62,595 nt of DNA. Origin: a virus. Positions 30,391 to 40,200 of the stretch are shown piece by piece. The DNA is taken from IMG/VR virus record IMGVR_UViG_3300021963_000130, positions 1 to 62,595 of that record; one strand, written 5' to 3'. The translations under genes and the position numbers were made by a program. The notes under the pieces were generated by a model, which saw only the letters and a program-made list of their open reading frames with translations, had not been told where the DNA came from and made no database searches. Positions within the stretch are counted from its first letter, which is position 1. Each line of letters starts with the position of its first letter.

Positions 30391-30633
30391 ATGGCAACAA
30401 AGAGAGTAAGAGATTACAAGGCGGAATACAAACGTGACTTGGAGACCGGTAAGTCCGGCCCCGGCTCCGACCAATCAGAGCGCCAGCGTGCGCGGCAGGC
30501 ATACGACAAGAAGGGCATTGACCGTGCTGGTAAAGACATTGACCACATCACACCGCTTCGCAAAGGCGGTAAGTCAACGACAGGTAATTTGAGACTACGT
30601 GCGAAGAAAGCCAATCAAGGCGACAACAAATAA
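30391..30633 (+). CDS. Small HNH endonuclease-like protein
   Basis: An 80-residue basic protein with DIDHITPLRKGGKSTTGNLR followed by KANQGDNK, a compact HNH motif. The N-terminal 45 residues are charged and Arg-rich. It may nick DNA during replication or recombination or be a selfish element. It lies in the replication operon between nuclease and helicase genes. Confidence 0.78.
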   Translation: MATKRVRDYKAEYKRDLETGKSGPGSDQSERQRARQAYDKKGIDRAGKDIDHITPLRKGGKSTTGNLRLRAKKANQGDNK

Positions 30634-30651
30634 AACAATCGGAGAAGCATT

Positions 30652-32211
30652 TTGGAAATCCTTGAAGACAAGGCACTAATATTCAGAACCAGAAACCCAG
30701 ACAAGTACAGCATCATTCCAAAGCACAAAGTCATTGAACGTGATGACGGTGGGTTCGATGTCGCTGTCTACTGGGGACTGGACGAATGCAGAGTGCTACG
30801 CAACCTCGGGGTGAAGGACGTACCTTCACCAATCACACGCCGCTATAAGTGGCCGGGCAGGTACAAGCCTATGCAGCATCAGATCGAGACGGCAGCGTTC
30901 TTGACGATGCACCGCAAAGCGTTTGTGTTCTCAGAACCCGGCACAGGTAAGACGCTTGCTGCACTGTGGGCGGCTGACTACCTGATAAGCATTAAACACG
31001 TACGCCGTGTTTTGATCTTGTGCCCACTATCCATCATGCAGTCTGCATGGCTGGCTGACCTGAGCAACAGTATCATCCATCGCTCTGCCATCGTCGCGCA
31101 CCACCCCCAAGCTAGTCGCAGGATTGAAATGATCCAGCAGGACTACGAGTTCGTCATCGCTAACTACGAAGGACTGAACCTAGTAGCTGATGAGATCAAC
31201 GCTGATGGGCGCTTTGATCTGGTGATCGTGGATGAAGCCAACGCATACAAGACGGTGACAACCAAACGCTGGAAGGCACTGAAGTCAATCATCAAGCCAA
31301 GCACGCACGTATGGATGATGACCGGTACTCCAGCATCGCAGTCGCCAGCAGATGCGTACGGCTTGGCCAAGATCGTGAACCCTGAAGGTGTGCCCAACTT
31401 CTACACGTCATGGCGCGACAAAGTGATGAACAAGATTACGCTGTACAAGTGGGCACCGAAAGCCAACGCAGCCGATCTGGTACACGAAGCACTGCAACCA
31501 GCGATACGGTTCAGTAAAGCGCAGTGCCTTGACTTGCCGCCCGTGCTGACCACAACACGCGAAGTACCACTGACACCACAACAAGCCAAGTACTACAACT
31601 TGTTGAAAGATCGTATGCTGGTGCAGGCCGCTGGCGAGACGATCAGCGCAGTCAACGCTGCCGCTGGTGTAAGTAAGCTCTTGCAGATCAGTTGCGGTGC
31701 TGTGTACACAGACGACAAAGAGGTTGTCGAGTTCGATGCTGGCCCACGGCTTGGCGTGCTGGAAGAAATACTGGATGAGACAGATCGCAAGGTAATCATC
31801 TTCGCGTTGTTTCGTTCAAGCATCGACACCATACAAACGCATCTGACAAAGAAGAACATCCCCAACGAGTGCATACACGGCGGCGTAGCTGCCAACAAAC
31901 GCGCTGACATCATTCACAGGTTCCAGCATGAAAAAGAACCAAGGGTGCTGGTGATGCAGCCACAAGCAACGGCACACGGGATTACCCTGACTGCTGCCGA
32001 CACGGTGGTGTTCTTTGGGCCGCTGATGAGCGTGGAGCAGTACATCCAGTGCATAGCAAGGGCTGACCGCAAGGGACAGAACTCAGACAAAGTTACTGTT
32101 ATTCACATCCAAGGCTCACCAATTGAAAAGAAAATGTTCAAAGCACTGGAAGGGAAAGTGAGCGATAACTTACTTTTGACCCAGATGTTTGAGATAGAAA
32201 TAAATTCTTGA
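30652..32211 (+). CDS. SNF2-type DEAD/H helicase (TTG start)
   Basis: A 519-residue superfamily 2 helicase. Walker A is SEPGTGKT (K100), motif II VDEANAYK, motif III MMTGTPAS, motif V/VI includes AQATAHGITLTAAD-like residues and QYIQCIARADRKGQ. The start codon is TTG at 30652, with CGGAGAAGC eight bases upstream. It likely unwinds or translocates on DNA during replication or recombination, as in other phages where it neighbours polymerase and primase. Family resemblance is to SNF2-like DEAD/DEAH box proteins. Confidence 0.92.
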   Translation: MEILEDKALIFRTRNPDKYSIIPKHKVIERDDGGFDVAVYWGLDECRVLRNLGVKDVPSPITRRYKWPGRYKPMQHQIETAAFLTMHRKAFVFSEPGTGKTLAALWAADYLISIKHVRRVLILCPLSIMQSAWLADLSNSIIHRSAIVAHHPQASRRIEMIQQDYEFVIANYEGLNLVADEINADGRFDLVIVDEANAYKTVTTKRWKALKSIIKPSTHVWMMTGTPASQSPADAYGLAKIVNPEGVPNFYTSWRDKVMNKITLYKWAPKANAADLVHEALQPAIRFSKAQCLDLPPVLTTTREVPLTPQQAKYYNLLKDRMLVQAAGETISAVNAAAGVSKLLQISCGAVYTDDKEVVEFDAGPRLGVLEEILDETDRKVIIFALFRSSIDTIQTHLTKKNIPNECIHGGVAANKRADIIHRFQHEKEPRVLVMQPQATAHGITLTAADTVVFFGPLMSVEQYIQCIARADRKGQNSDKVTVIHIQGSPIEKKMFKALEGKVSDNLLLTQMFEIEINS

Positions 32212-32279
32212 AAGGAGTTGCAAACCAGAATTTACTGTGTACACTGTCCAACCTTAGACAAACAAAACAGGAGAAGCAA

Positions 32280-32684
32280 ATGGACGAACAACAAGTCCCG
32301 TTCGATAAACTGGTGAAGGTCTACCGCAAGATGAAGCTGGAGATCGACACGCTGACACAAGAGTACGACACCAAGGTGGAGTTACTCAAAGCGCAACAAG
32401 ATGAAATCAAGTTCGCTATCAAAGACCAGATGAAGGCACTCGGTGTCTCATCTGTAAAGAGTCCCTTTGGGACGGTATCCATGATGACGAAGACGCGTTA
32501 CAACACGCAGGACTGGTCGTCGTTCAAGGAGTTCATCCTTGAGCACGGCGTAGTTGATCTGCTGGAGAAGCGCATCGCTCAAACCAACATGGCTACCTTC
32601 CTTGAAGAGAATCCGGGGGTTGTACCTCCGGGATTGAATTCAAACACTGAGTTTGAAATCCGTATCACCAAACCAACCAAGTGA
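32280..32684 (+). CDS. Conserved coiled-coil protein next to the SSB-like gene
   Basis: A 134-residue protein opening MDEQQVPFDKLVKVYRKMKL. A coiled coil covers residues 15-60 and the C-terminal part has TKTRYNTQDWSSFKEFILEH and ENPGVVPPGLN. Similar proteins lie beside single-stranded DNA binding genes in many phages, without a known role. The start at 32280 has AGGAGAAGC upstream. Confidence 0.78.
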   Translation: MDEQQVPFDKLVKVYRKMKLEIDTLTQEYDTKVELLKAQQDEIKFAIKDQMKALGVSSVKSPFGTVSMMTKTRYNTQDWSSFKEFILEHGVVDLLEKRIAQTNMATFLEENPGVVPPGLNSNTEFEIRITKPTK

Positions 32685-32691
32685 GTTTTAT

Positions 32692-33666
32692 ATGTCAAAC
32701 ATAACGCTTTTTTCCCCCTCAAACGTACCTGCATTCGCTCGTAACAACGAACTGTCCGACACAGCCAAAGCCCTCACAGGCGGCGGTGTATCCAACACCA
32801 AGCGCATCTCTATCAAAGGCGGCGTGTTCCGTCTGGTAGCTGGTGGCAAGGAAGTTGCCGCGATTGATGACCGCCATCTGGAGATCATCATTGTGAAAGC
32901 TGCCCCCAAGGTCAGCCGCATCTTCTACATTGCCAAGTACGATGCCGACAACATCACCGGCCCTGACTGCTGGAGCAACGATGGCGAACGCCCTGACGCT
33001 TCTGCACAGAACAAGCAAGCCGACACCTGCATGAGCTGCCCACAAAACATTGCGGGTTCTGGTCAGAACAACAGTCGTGCTTGCCGCTACCAACAGCGCC
33101 TTGCTGTTGTGCTGGCCAACAACCCATCAGGGGATGTGATGCAGTTGACCCTGCCAGCCACTTCGGTGTTCGGTAAGGAAGAAGGTGATAAGCGTCCGTT
33201 ACAAGCCTATGCACGCTACTTGGCGGTGCAGAACCCTCCGGTCAATCCTGAGCAGATCGTCACTGAGATGCGCTTCGATACCAAGGCCGAGTCTCCCAAG
33301 CTGTTCTTCAAACCTACACGCTGGTTGACTGACGACGAGTACGAGATCATCAAGGAGCAAGCCGAGTCCGATGATGCCAAGCGTGCTGTTGTTATGACCG
33401 TGGCGCAGAGCGATGGTGTGAAGACCAACGCTCCCAAGATGGATATTCCCGGCAAGCCTGTCAAAGCAGCAACAGCGCCTGTTGTTGACGAAGATGCAGC
33501 AGAGGAAGTACCGGCCAAGCCTGCCGCAAAGAAAGCCAAAGCCGAACCTGTGGCCGAGGACGATGGTGCTGAACCTGAAGTTCGCAAGGAAGCTGCCAAG
33601 GGTTCTGCCGTGCCTGCCAAGAAGGGCAAGCTGGCTGATCTGGTGTCCGATTGGGACGATGAATAA
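32692..33666 (+). CDS. Single-stranded DNA binding-like protein with an acidic tail
   Basis: A 324-residue protein. The core (residues about 35-245) includes four cysteines at 93, 113, 116 and 131, able to bind zinc as in T4 gp32. The region from about 255 is Ala/Pro/Lys-rich and flexible. The C-terminus LADLVSDWDDE is an acidic tip typical of phage SSB proteins that recruit replication partners. Its place between helicase and primase genes supports this. Sequence match to a named SSB family is not certain. Confidence 0.72.
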   Translation: MSNITLFSPSNVPAFARNNELSDTAKALTGGGVSNTKRISIKGGVFRLVAGGKEVAAIDDRHLEIIIVKAAPKVSRIFYIAKYDADNITGPDCWSNDGERPDASAQNKQADTCMSCPQNIAGSGQNNSRACRYQQRLAVVLANNPSGDVMQLTLPATSVFGKEEGDKRPLQAYARYLAVQNPPVNPEQIVTEMRFDTKAESPKLFFKPTRWLTDDEYEIIKEQAESDDAKRAVVMTVAQSDGVKTNAPKMDIPGKPVKAATAPVVDEDAAEEVPAKPAAKKAKAEPVAEDDGAEPEVRKEAAKGSAVPAKKGKLADLVSDWDDE

Positions 33667-33691
33667 ATAAGGAGTTTCGGGGGGAAAGCGG

Positions 33692-33721
33692 ATGCTGTGG
33701 TTTAAAACAATTGAGTCTTGA
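33692..33721 (+). other. Possible nine-codon leader minicistron
   Basis: ATG at 33692, seven bases after GGGGGGAAAGCGG begins, opens MLWFKTIES and then stops. It lies between the SSB-like gene and the HTH regulator gene, whose own ATG has no ribosome site. It may be a translated leader, or chance. Confidence 0.25.
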
Positions 33722-33765
33722 ACCCATGCGGCCCACAGTGCAGCGAGTACCCCCACCCAAACAAT

Positions 33766-34044
33766 ATGGCCTACTCACAAAAAACAATCGACGCAATCAT
33801 GCGTGCACCAAAAACCCCGGGCAATCAGCTTGGGCGCTGGGCAGTGCATCTCAACTTTTCAGTTGTGCGTATTGCAAAAGCATTGGGCGTGTCACGGCAG
33901 ACTGTTTACAACTGGTTTGAAGGCGGTGAAATTTTTGTTGCCTACGAACACCGAGTTGAAACAATGCTCACGTTCTTGAAGAATTCCAAAACAGCAGATG
34001 AAGCATGGAGAAAAATATGTCAACACTACGACCTCGCACCCTGA
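33766..34044 (+). CDS. Helix-turn-helix transcriptional regulator
   Basis: A 92-residue protein with a clear helix-turn-helix at residues 31-53 (FSVVRIAKALGVSRQTVYNW). It is the only classical repressor-like protein in the window and could bind the repeated inverted repeats in the 13-17 kb leaders or those in the divergent region. There is no Shine-Dalgarno sequence before the ATG at 33766 nor before an in-frame TTG at 33718, which is unusual among the early genes. It overlaps the next gene by 28 bases. Confidence 0.75.
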   Translation: MAYSQKTIDAIMRAPKTPGNQLGRWAVHLNFSVVRIAKALGVSRQTVYNWFEGGEIFVAYEHRVETMLTFLKNSKTADEAWRKICQHYDLAP

Positions 34045-34205
34045 GCAACACAGAACTCATCAAGTACTTCGCCATGTACGTTGATGACAATCCTGAAGGC
34101 GCACCCATTGACTGGCAGATCGAATTGCTGCGCCGCTTCACTGCCGTAGCCCCAGAGAAAGAGTTCCCTCTGCACGACGAACGCCAGCTCGACCTGTTTA
34201 AATAA
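34017..34205 (+). CDS. Small protein upstream of the primase gene
   Basis: A 62-residue protein, MSTLRPRTLSNTELIKYFAM onward, helical with an acidic middle and a QLDLFK C-terminus. The start at 34017 is chosen for the GGAG site six bases upstream. The QLDLF end resembles the QxxL[F] clamp-binding motif, which is noted as a possibility only. Function is unknown. Confidence 0.65.
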   Translation: MSTLRPRTLSNTELIKYFAMYVDDNPEGAPIDWQIELLRRFTAVAPEKEFPLHDERQLDLFK

Positions 34206-34222
34206 CCCAACCGAGGATACAC

Positions 34223-37114
34223 ATGAACCCGCTTGAATTTCTAGCGGTTGTTTTGCCGTCCCCGGATAATGGGTTGTACTGTGCGGCAGAGCTAACTACA
34301 AAAAAGAAGGAGCACAATTTTGTTGAACATCTGGAGGAACTATCCGCTACCGTAGCTAAGTGGGGCGACAAGAAGGACATCTACTTCGCGCTGTCCACGT
34401 TTGAGAACAAAGGCAAGCGCACAGCCGAGAACGCACGCTTCATCCGGTCGCTGTTCATTGACATGGACGGCTATGACACCAAGAAGTCAGCGGCACTGTC
34501 GCTCAACGATTTCATGGTCAAGACGGGTCTGGACTTGCTTGGCACCCCGTACATCGTGGACTCAGGCGGTGGCTTGCATTGCTACTGGCCGTTCACCAAA
34601 GACGTGGCTGTTGAAGAGTGGAAGCCTATTGCTGAGAACCTGAAGCGCCTGTGCAAGCAAGAAGGCTTGAGCATTGACATGACGGTGACCGCCGACTCTG
34701 CCCGAGTACTGCGCTTTCCCGGCACGTACAACAACAAGGCCAAGTACGCTACGCCGCGCCCAGTGCGCATACTGGCCGAGGGCGACACGTTTGACTTTGA
34801 AGACTTGGCCCAGCACATTGAGAGCCAGCTCAGGTCGATGCCGATGCTGCCGCGCCAGCAGAGTACAACCCTTGCACTGCCCGGCCAGCGCCCTGACGCA
34901 CCCCACACCCCCACCACGGTCAAGTTGTTTGAGAACAGTGTCACGCTGTTCAAGAACATCTACAAGAAAACCCGCGATGGCACAGGCTGTGAACAACTCA
35001 GGCACTATGCCGAGAACGCAACCGATGATGGTATGGAACCGTTGTGGCGTGGCTGGTTGAGCATTGCGCAGAAGTGCAACGATGGCGAGAAGGCTGTGAT
35101 CTGGTTGTCTGACCTGCACCCATACCCACACGAGCGCATGCACCAGAAACTGGCAGAGATCAGGGGGCCATACCCATGCGTGAAGTTTGACTCAGAGAAT
35201 CCCGGAGTCTGTGACGGGTGTATGCACAGAGGCAATATCACAAACCCATTGGCACTTGGACGTGAGACCGCCGTGGTCACCGCCGAGACTACGCTGGAGT
35301 TACCCACTACGGAGGGCAAGCCAGCAAAAAAAGTCATCCGCCCTGAAGCACCCAAGGGTTATGCGTACGGTGTTCGGGGCGGCGTGTTCATGGAGAAGGA
35401 AGACACTGACGCTACAGGTAACGTGACAAAACGACAGATCATGTTGCTACCCTACGACTTGTTTCCTGTGGACATCTTGAACCATAACGGTGAACATCTT
35501 GTGCATATGTTGGCGGTGCGTGAATATAGGATTGTGGACATTTCCTTTCCACAGAAAGCCGTGGTCAGCAGGGACGAAACAATCAAGGCGCTGGCGCAAC
35601 AAAACATCATGGCCAGCTTTGGCTCCGGCAACGACAAGAACCTGTATGACTACGTGCGTGCCTGTGCTGAAAAGATGAGCAGCGAGAAGCGACCGATTGA
35701 CGTGCCAGACAACTGCGGCTGGCAACCCAACGACACCTACGTATGGGGTGGCAAGATTTACGCACCCAACAAAGAAGCAATCGAAGTGCCCATGCCCGGC
35801 CTTGAGAACATCACAATGAATTCCAAGCCTGTGGGTACGTTGGAAGATTGGCGCAAGTTCATTGAACTGCTGGTGCGAAGAAAGTTGTGGGATCACTTGG
35901 CCATCGTCCTGATTGGCGCTGGCTCACCGCTGATGCGCTTTACAGGGCTGCATGGTTTGACCATTCACTGCGCTTCGACCGACTCTGGTACTGGCAAGTC
36001 GCTGGCGCTTGAGGGTGCTGCATCAATCTGGGGTCATCCGGTTCACTACCGCACTGGTGCGGGTACGTCACCTGTTGCCATGCAACAGCGCCTTGGTTTA
36101 CTGCACAGCAACCCACTCATCACGGACGAGATCACCAGCAAGAATCGTGAGGAGTTTGAGTGGTTCCCTGCATTCCTGCTCAGTATGACCGAGGGTCGCG
36201 GCAAAGAACGCATGGAGTCTGGTGCCAACAAAGAACGCCTGAACCTGTCCACATGGGCGGCAATGGCGATCATGTCATCGAACACACACGCGGTTGACTC
36301 ACTTACTGGTACGCGCAAGCATGCTGCCGAGGGCGAGCTTCGCCGCCTGATTGAGTACATCATGGATGACAAGCTGGAGTGGGATGCGGATGAGATTGAA
36401 GTCATTAAGTCTTTGCGCAACAACTACGCTGTAGCTGGCGCTGTACTGTGCCAGTACATGGTGGACAACATTCAGATGCTTGAGACGCTGGTGAAACAGA
36501 CTGTGCGCCAGATGTACACCGAGTACCGTGCGCCCAACGATGAACGGTTCTGGATGGCTGGTGTTGGCTGCGCTATAGCTGCTGGCATTTTGATGAACAA
36601 CGAACACGCTAAGATTGCCGAGTTTCCACTGGTTGAAGTAATTGAGAGTTTCCGTAAGCGCATCAATCACCAGCGCGGTTGTATCAAGGGCAGTTACCGC
36701 ACAGCCGAAGACGTACTCAACGCATTTGTGCAGGAGTATCAGGGCAAGTTTGTGGTGGTCAAGTACGGCGCTCAAGCTGGCCCACTGGCGCATCTGGGAG
36801 ACGGCTCAATGGTGGACAGGAACACGACACGATCCGAAGTCATGGGGCGCGTGGAGCACGGTGTCACGCTAGGGCATGTAGACTTCTTCATTGAAGAGCG
36901 CCTACTCAAATCGTTCTGCTCGAACATGAGCTTTGGCTACGCCAACTTGGTGCGGCAGTTGAAAGACATATTCACTGTGTCCTATGTCCAGAAGAAGGAC
37001 ATGATGTCCAAGACCAGTGCACCGCCGATGAGAGTGTCGGCCATACACATCAGCCGAAAGATAACGGAGACCGATGAAGCAATTATCAATCCGCTATCCG
37101 TGGAAGGGTCTTGA
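34223..37114 (+). CDS. Primase-helicase (AEP primase, DUF927-like and P-loop ATPase)
   Basis: A 963-residue replication protein. The N-terminal archaeo-eukaryotic-type primase has FIDMDGYD (D80, D82), SGGGLHCYW (H119) and ADSARVLRFPGTYN. A Cys motif (CVKFDSENPGVCDGC) follows near residue 330. A DUF927-like segment (GYAGVRG-like start, NCGWQPNDTYVWGGKIYAPN) leads to a helicase ATPase with Walker A DSGTGKS (K592) and Walker B LITDEIT. It would prime and unwind DNA at the fork. Length and order match phage and plasmid primase-helicases. Confidence 0.88.
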   Translation: MNPLEFLAVVLPSPDNGLYCAAELTTKKKEHNFVEHLEELSATVAKWGDKKDIYFALSTFENKGKRTAENARFIRSLFIDMDGYDTKKSAALSLNDFMVKTGLDLLGTPYIVDSGGGLHCYWPFTKDVAVEEWKPIAENLKRLCKQEGLSIDMTVTADSARVLRFPGTYNNKAKYATPRPVRILAEGDTFDFEDLAQHIESQLRSMPMLPRQQSTTLALPGQRPDAPHTPTTVKLFENSVTLFKNIYKKTRDGTGCEQLRHYAENATDDGMEPLWRGWLSIAQKCNDGEKAVIWLSDLHPYPHERMHQKLAEIRGPYPCVKFDSENPGVCDGCMHRGNITNPLALGRETAVVTAETTLELPTTEGKPAKKVIRPEAPKGYAYGVRGGVFMEKEDTDATGNVTKRQIMLLPYDLFPVDILNHNGEHLVHMLAVREYRIVDISFPQKAVVSRDETIKALAQQNIMASFGSGNDKNLYDYVRACAEKMSSEKRPIDVPDNCGWQPNDTYVWGGKIYAPNKEAIEVPMPGLENITMNSKPVGTLEDWRKFIELLVRRKLWDHLAIVLIGAGSPLMRFTGLHGLTIHCASTDSGTGKSLALEGAASIWGHPVHYRTGAGTSPVAMQQRLGLLHSNPLITDEITSKNREEFEWFPAFLLSMTEGRGKERMESGANKERLNLSTWAAMAIMSSNTHAVDSLTGTRKHAAEGELRRLIEYIMDDKLEWDADEIEVIKSLRNNYAVAGAVLCQYMVDNIQMLETLVKQTVRQMYTEYRAPNDERFWMAGVGCAIAAGILMNNEHAKIAEFPLVEVIESFRKRINHQRGCIKGSYRTAEDVLNAFVQEYQGKFVVVKYGAQAGPLAHLGDGSMVDRNTTRSEVMGRVEHGVTLGHVDFFIEERLLKSFCSNMSFGYANLVRQLKDIFTVSYVQKKDMMSKTSAPPMRVSAIHISRKITETDEAIINPLSVEGS

Positions 37115-37262
37115 ACGGGGGCAGGGGTTCTTTGTACCCTGCCTCGACACGGAGGCAATCAAACGTGAAGGCTTGAACAAGGCGCTATCTCTGCGCCTGT
37201 TCGATGCCCGAGCCATACCGTGCGTTCGAGGTGGCCTTATCGGGGTATGGTTCTATCGGTAG
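37074..37262 (+). CDS. Small conserved protein at the end of the early arm
   Basis: A 62-residue protein with YPWKGLERGQGFFVPCLDTE and FDARAIPCVRGGLIGVWFYR, a pattern seen in small phage proteins encoded after primase genes. It overlaps the primase gene end by 41 bases. Its 3' end overlaps the 3' end of the convergent giant late gene by 26 bases, so the two arms share coding sequence. Function is unknown. Confidence 0.78.
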   Translation: MKQLSIRYPWKGLERGQGFFVPCLDTEAIKREGLNKALSLRLFDARAIPCVRGGLIGVWFYR

Positions 37263-40200
37263 CTTTTTCGACCGATGCAGCAAACTGGGTTTTCATCTGT
37301 CGAATTTTTGTAAGCTGCGCACGTTTTTCTTCAGGAGATATGTTTGAAGCACGGATGGCGTTTTCGTACTGCGTCAACTCTCGCATGGTGCTTGTGTAGT
37401 AGTCCGCAACTTCGGCCATTGCATACTCAGTACCGCGCTTGTTAAGCAACTCAATCGCATCCGCTTTATACCCACGGCTCATCAAGTCGTCAACCGACTT
37501 TTCAACTTGCTTAAATTCCGTCATTCGGTCGTAGACACGAGTGCTGATTGCGCCAGCATCGTTGGGCTGGAACGCAGAACCAATAACCGGCATATCAGAC
37601 AAACGCTTGACTGCTGCCTCTGGGCCTTCGCGTTTGGTAACGCCCATACTAACGGCCTGAACAAACGCCAGACCCATAGTACCTGTGTAGCCTTGCACCA
37701 ACTGGTCAAGAATGATTGGAGACACACCTGCTACACGGCCAATAGATTTGGATACTTCAGAAGTTTTTTCACGGAACTGGTGTTCTGGAAGCAGCTCTTT
37801 CTCATGCGCAGACAAAATGTCGCGGCCTGTGTAGAACGATTTACCCAGACCAGCTTCAATAGCGGGGCGCATGGCTTGAGGAATGCCATAGGACGAACCG
37901 CCGGGGATAACTTGCTTAAGGATGCTGGTAAATGCTTTAACCGCTTCTTCCTTGCCGTGCTCGTTGACCATTGAGTTGTACAAAGCTTCAGGCAATGCTT
38001 TGAAAAAATAACCAACTTCAAAAGGAATAGGCAAACGCACAGGCTCGTCAAAGCCGGGAACACGAAGGAACCAGTTACCGTACTTTTCTTCAGGGCGTGC
38101 ATTCTTGTAGGCTTCATCGTCCTGCATCATGCCTGCATACGCTAACGTACCCGCAGCAAGCATGCCGCCACGCAGCAGCAACTTCTGTTGAATCTTCAAC
38201 TTTTCATTAAACGGCAGCTTACCTGTCAGTGCTTTGTACAACACGTTGAGTGACTGAATTTGCGCGTTGAAGAACGGAATCAACGAGTTGGCCATGTGGA
38301 TGCTGGGGGACGCGCCGCGCTTGTTAAAGTTCATTGACTCCAACGACATCAGGGTAGCTTCCATTTCTGACAAGCCTTGGTTGATGTAGCTGTTGTACTG
38401 AGCGCGGCGGGTAGTAGCATCCGCTTCCATGTTGATGGCTTCCAGCTTACCCAGCGCCTGTTTCCAGCCAACCTTGTCGCTGGCGATGTCGTGCAGAATG
38501 CGGCTAAGGTCTTCGCTTGTGCCAGTAAAAATTTGACCGCCAGTGATACCACGGCGCTCCAGCACATCTTTGGTTGTGGACTTACCCAACTGACGCAAGG
38601 CTCCAGTAACGGGCATGAAGTCGGCACCGACAAGAATGGGCGCTGCCAAAGAGTCACGGAACAACTGTTTGGCCGCGTACAACGGCGATGCTGTGACAGC
38701 CTTACGCAAAAACGTAGCTGGCATACCCATCAAGCGCATAGCTACAGGCATCTGGGTGGGGATACCTTCCATGCCTTTAACCAGAATGTCAGCAGGAACG
38801 CCTGCATCATCCGTGTTGATGATTGCGTAGCGGTCTTCGCCGTCTATCTTGAAACGCACAACGTCCGTACCTTGGATGGGTTTGGGTGTGATCTTGGCCA
38901 AGTTCAAGTTGGCCAGCTCAATGACGGCGTTCTTGGTAGACAAGTTGCGCAGACCCATATCGGTCAACATATTTGTGTTCTGCACAGAACTGGTCATAAA
39001 GTCAAGGATAGGGCGCTCACCACCGACCAACTCATGCAAGTACGGCTGTTCGGTAATATTGCCGATACGAATGGGAGACTCAGCACCGATCACCATTTCG
39101 GCAAAGCCGTTGCGCTCACGATACCAAGGGATGTAGTCGTTGTTCTTTGTCAGGTCAGCAGCCACTTGCTTAGAGATAGCGCCAGTCTGTGCAAGGAAGT
39201 TCATCATGTCCTTGTTGTACTGGTTGTATTCAGCACGGGCTGCATCAAAAGTATTCTTAACCTCTGGATATGAATCAACCGTAGCCTTTGCAGCTTTCAA
39301 GTCCGCTTCTGTCAAGTCAGTACCGAAGTGCAGCGCGGCAAAGCCTTTGTCCTCGGCACGGATGGCAGACATGTACATCGTAAACAACCTGTTTACAGCT
39401 TCGCCGTTGCCGACAATGGGTGTAGCCTGCTTCAGAATATTTACCACGTTCTTGATACTGGCTCCGCCACCAGCTTCAATTACACGCTCAATGCGGCCAT
39501 CAGCGCGTTCTTTTTCAATAATCTTAAGTGCGCCATTGGTAACAGACTGTGCCACAAAGTTCATGCGCTGGTCATACATGCGCAGGTAGTACATCATCTG
39601 GGTGCCGACCAACGGCTCCATCAGTTTCTTTAAACGCTCAAACCCAGCAAACCTATCAACCAGCATGGTCTCAAACGTCAGGCCAGAACCTTCGGCTCGG
39701 ACTTTTTCAGCAAATGTTTTTTGCTTGGCCACAAACTTGTCGGTTGTACGGCCAGCAGCGGCAAAGTCTGCGTTGGCGTAAGTAGCTCTGGTGCTGTACA
39801 TAATTTTTCCAGAACCAATAGATACCGACTCGACGTTAGGGCGTTTGCCTTCCATCACGTACTTGCGTGCGTTGGCTACTAGTTCCTTGACTTCGTTGTC
39901 TGAAACCTTAAACCCATTACCAGCAAACCAGTTCTTGATTGCGTCAATGATCTTGCGCAAGGCGCTACGTGTATCCGGGTCAGGGGACACCCCCTGCTCG
40001 GCCATCTCAGCCAACACTTCTTCAACCGCAGTGTTGCGGTCAAGGTTTTTTTCAGTACGCAACTTAGCGTCTGCCTGTTTACGGACGGTCTCGTTGCCGT
40101 TGTACAGGTTGTCCATAGTCTCAGCATAGTTTCTGCCAAGGAGTTGCTGCAAACCAAAGTGACCGGCAATTTCGTGCGCCAACGTAAAGGCGACATCGTC

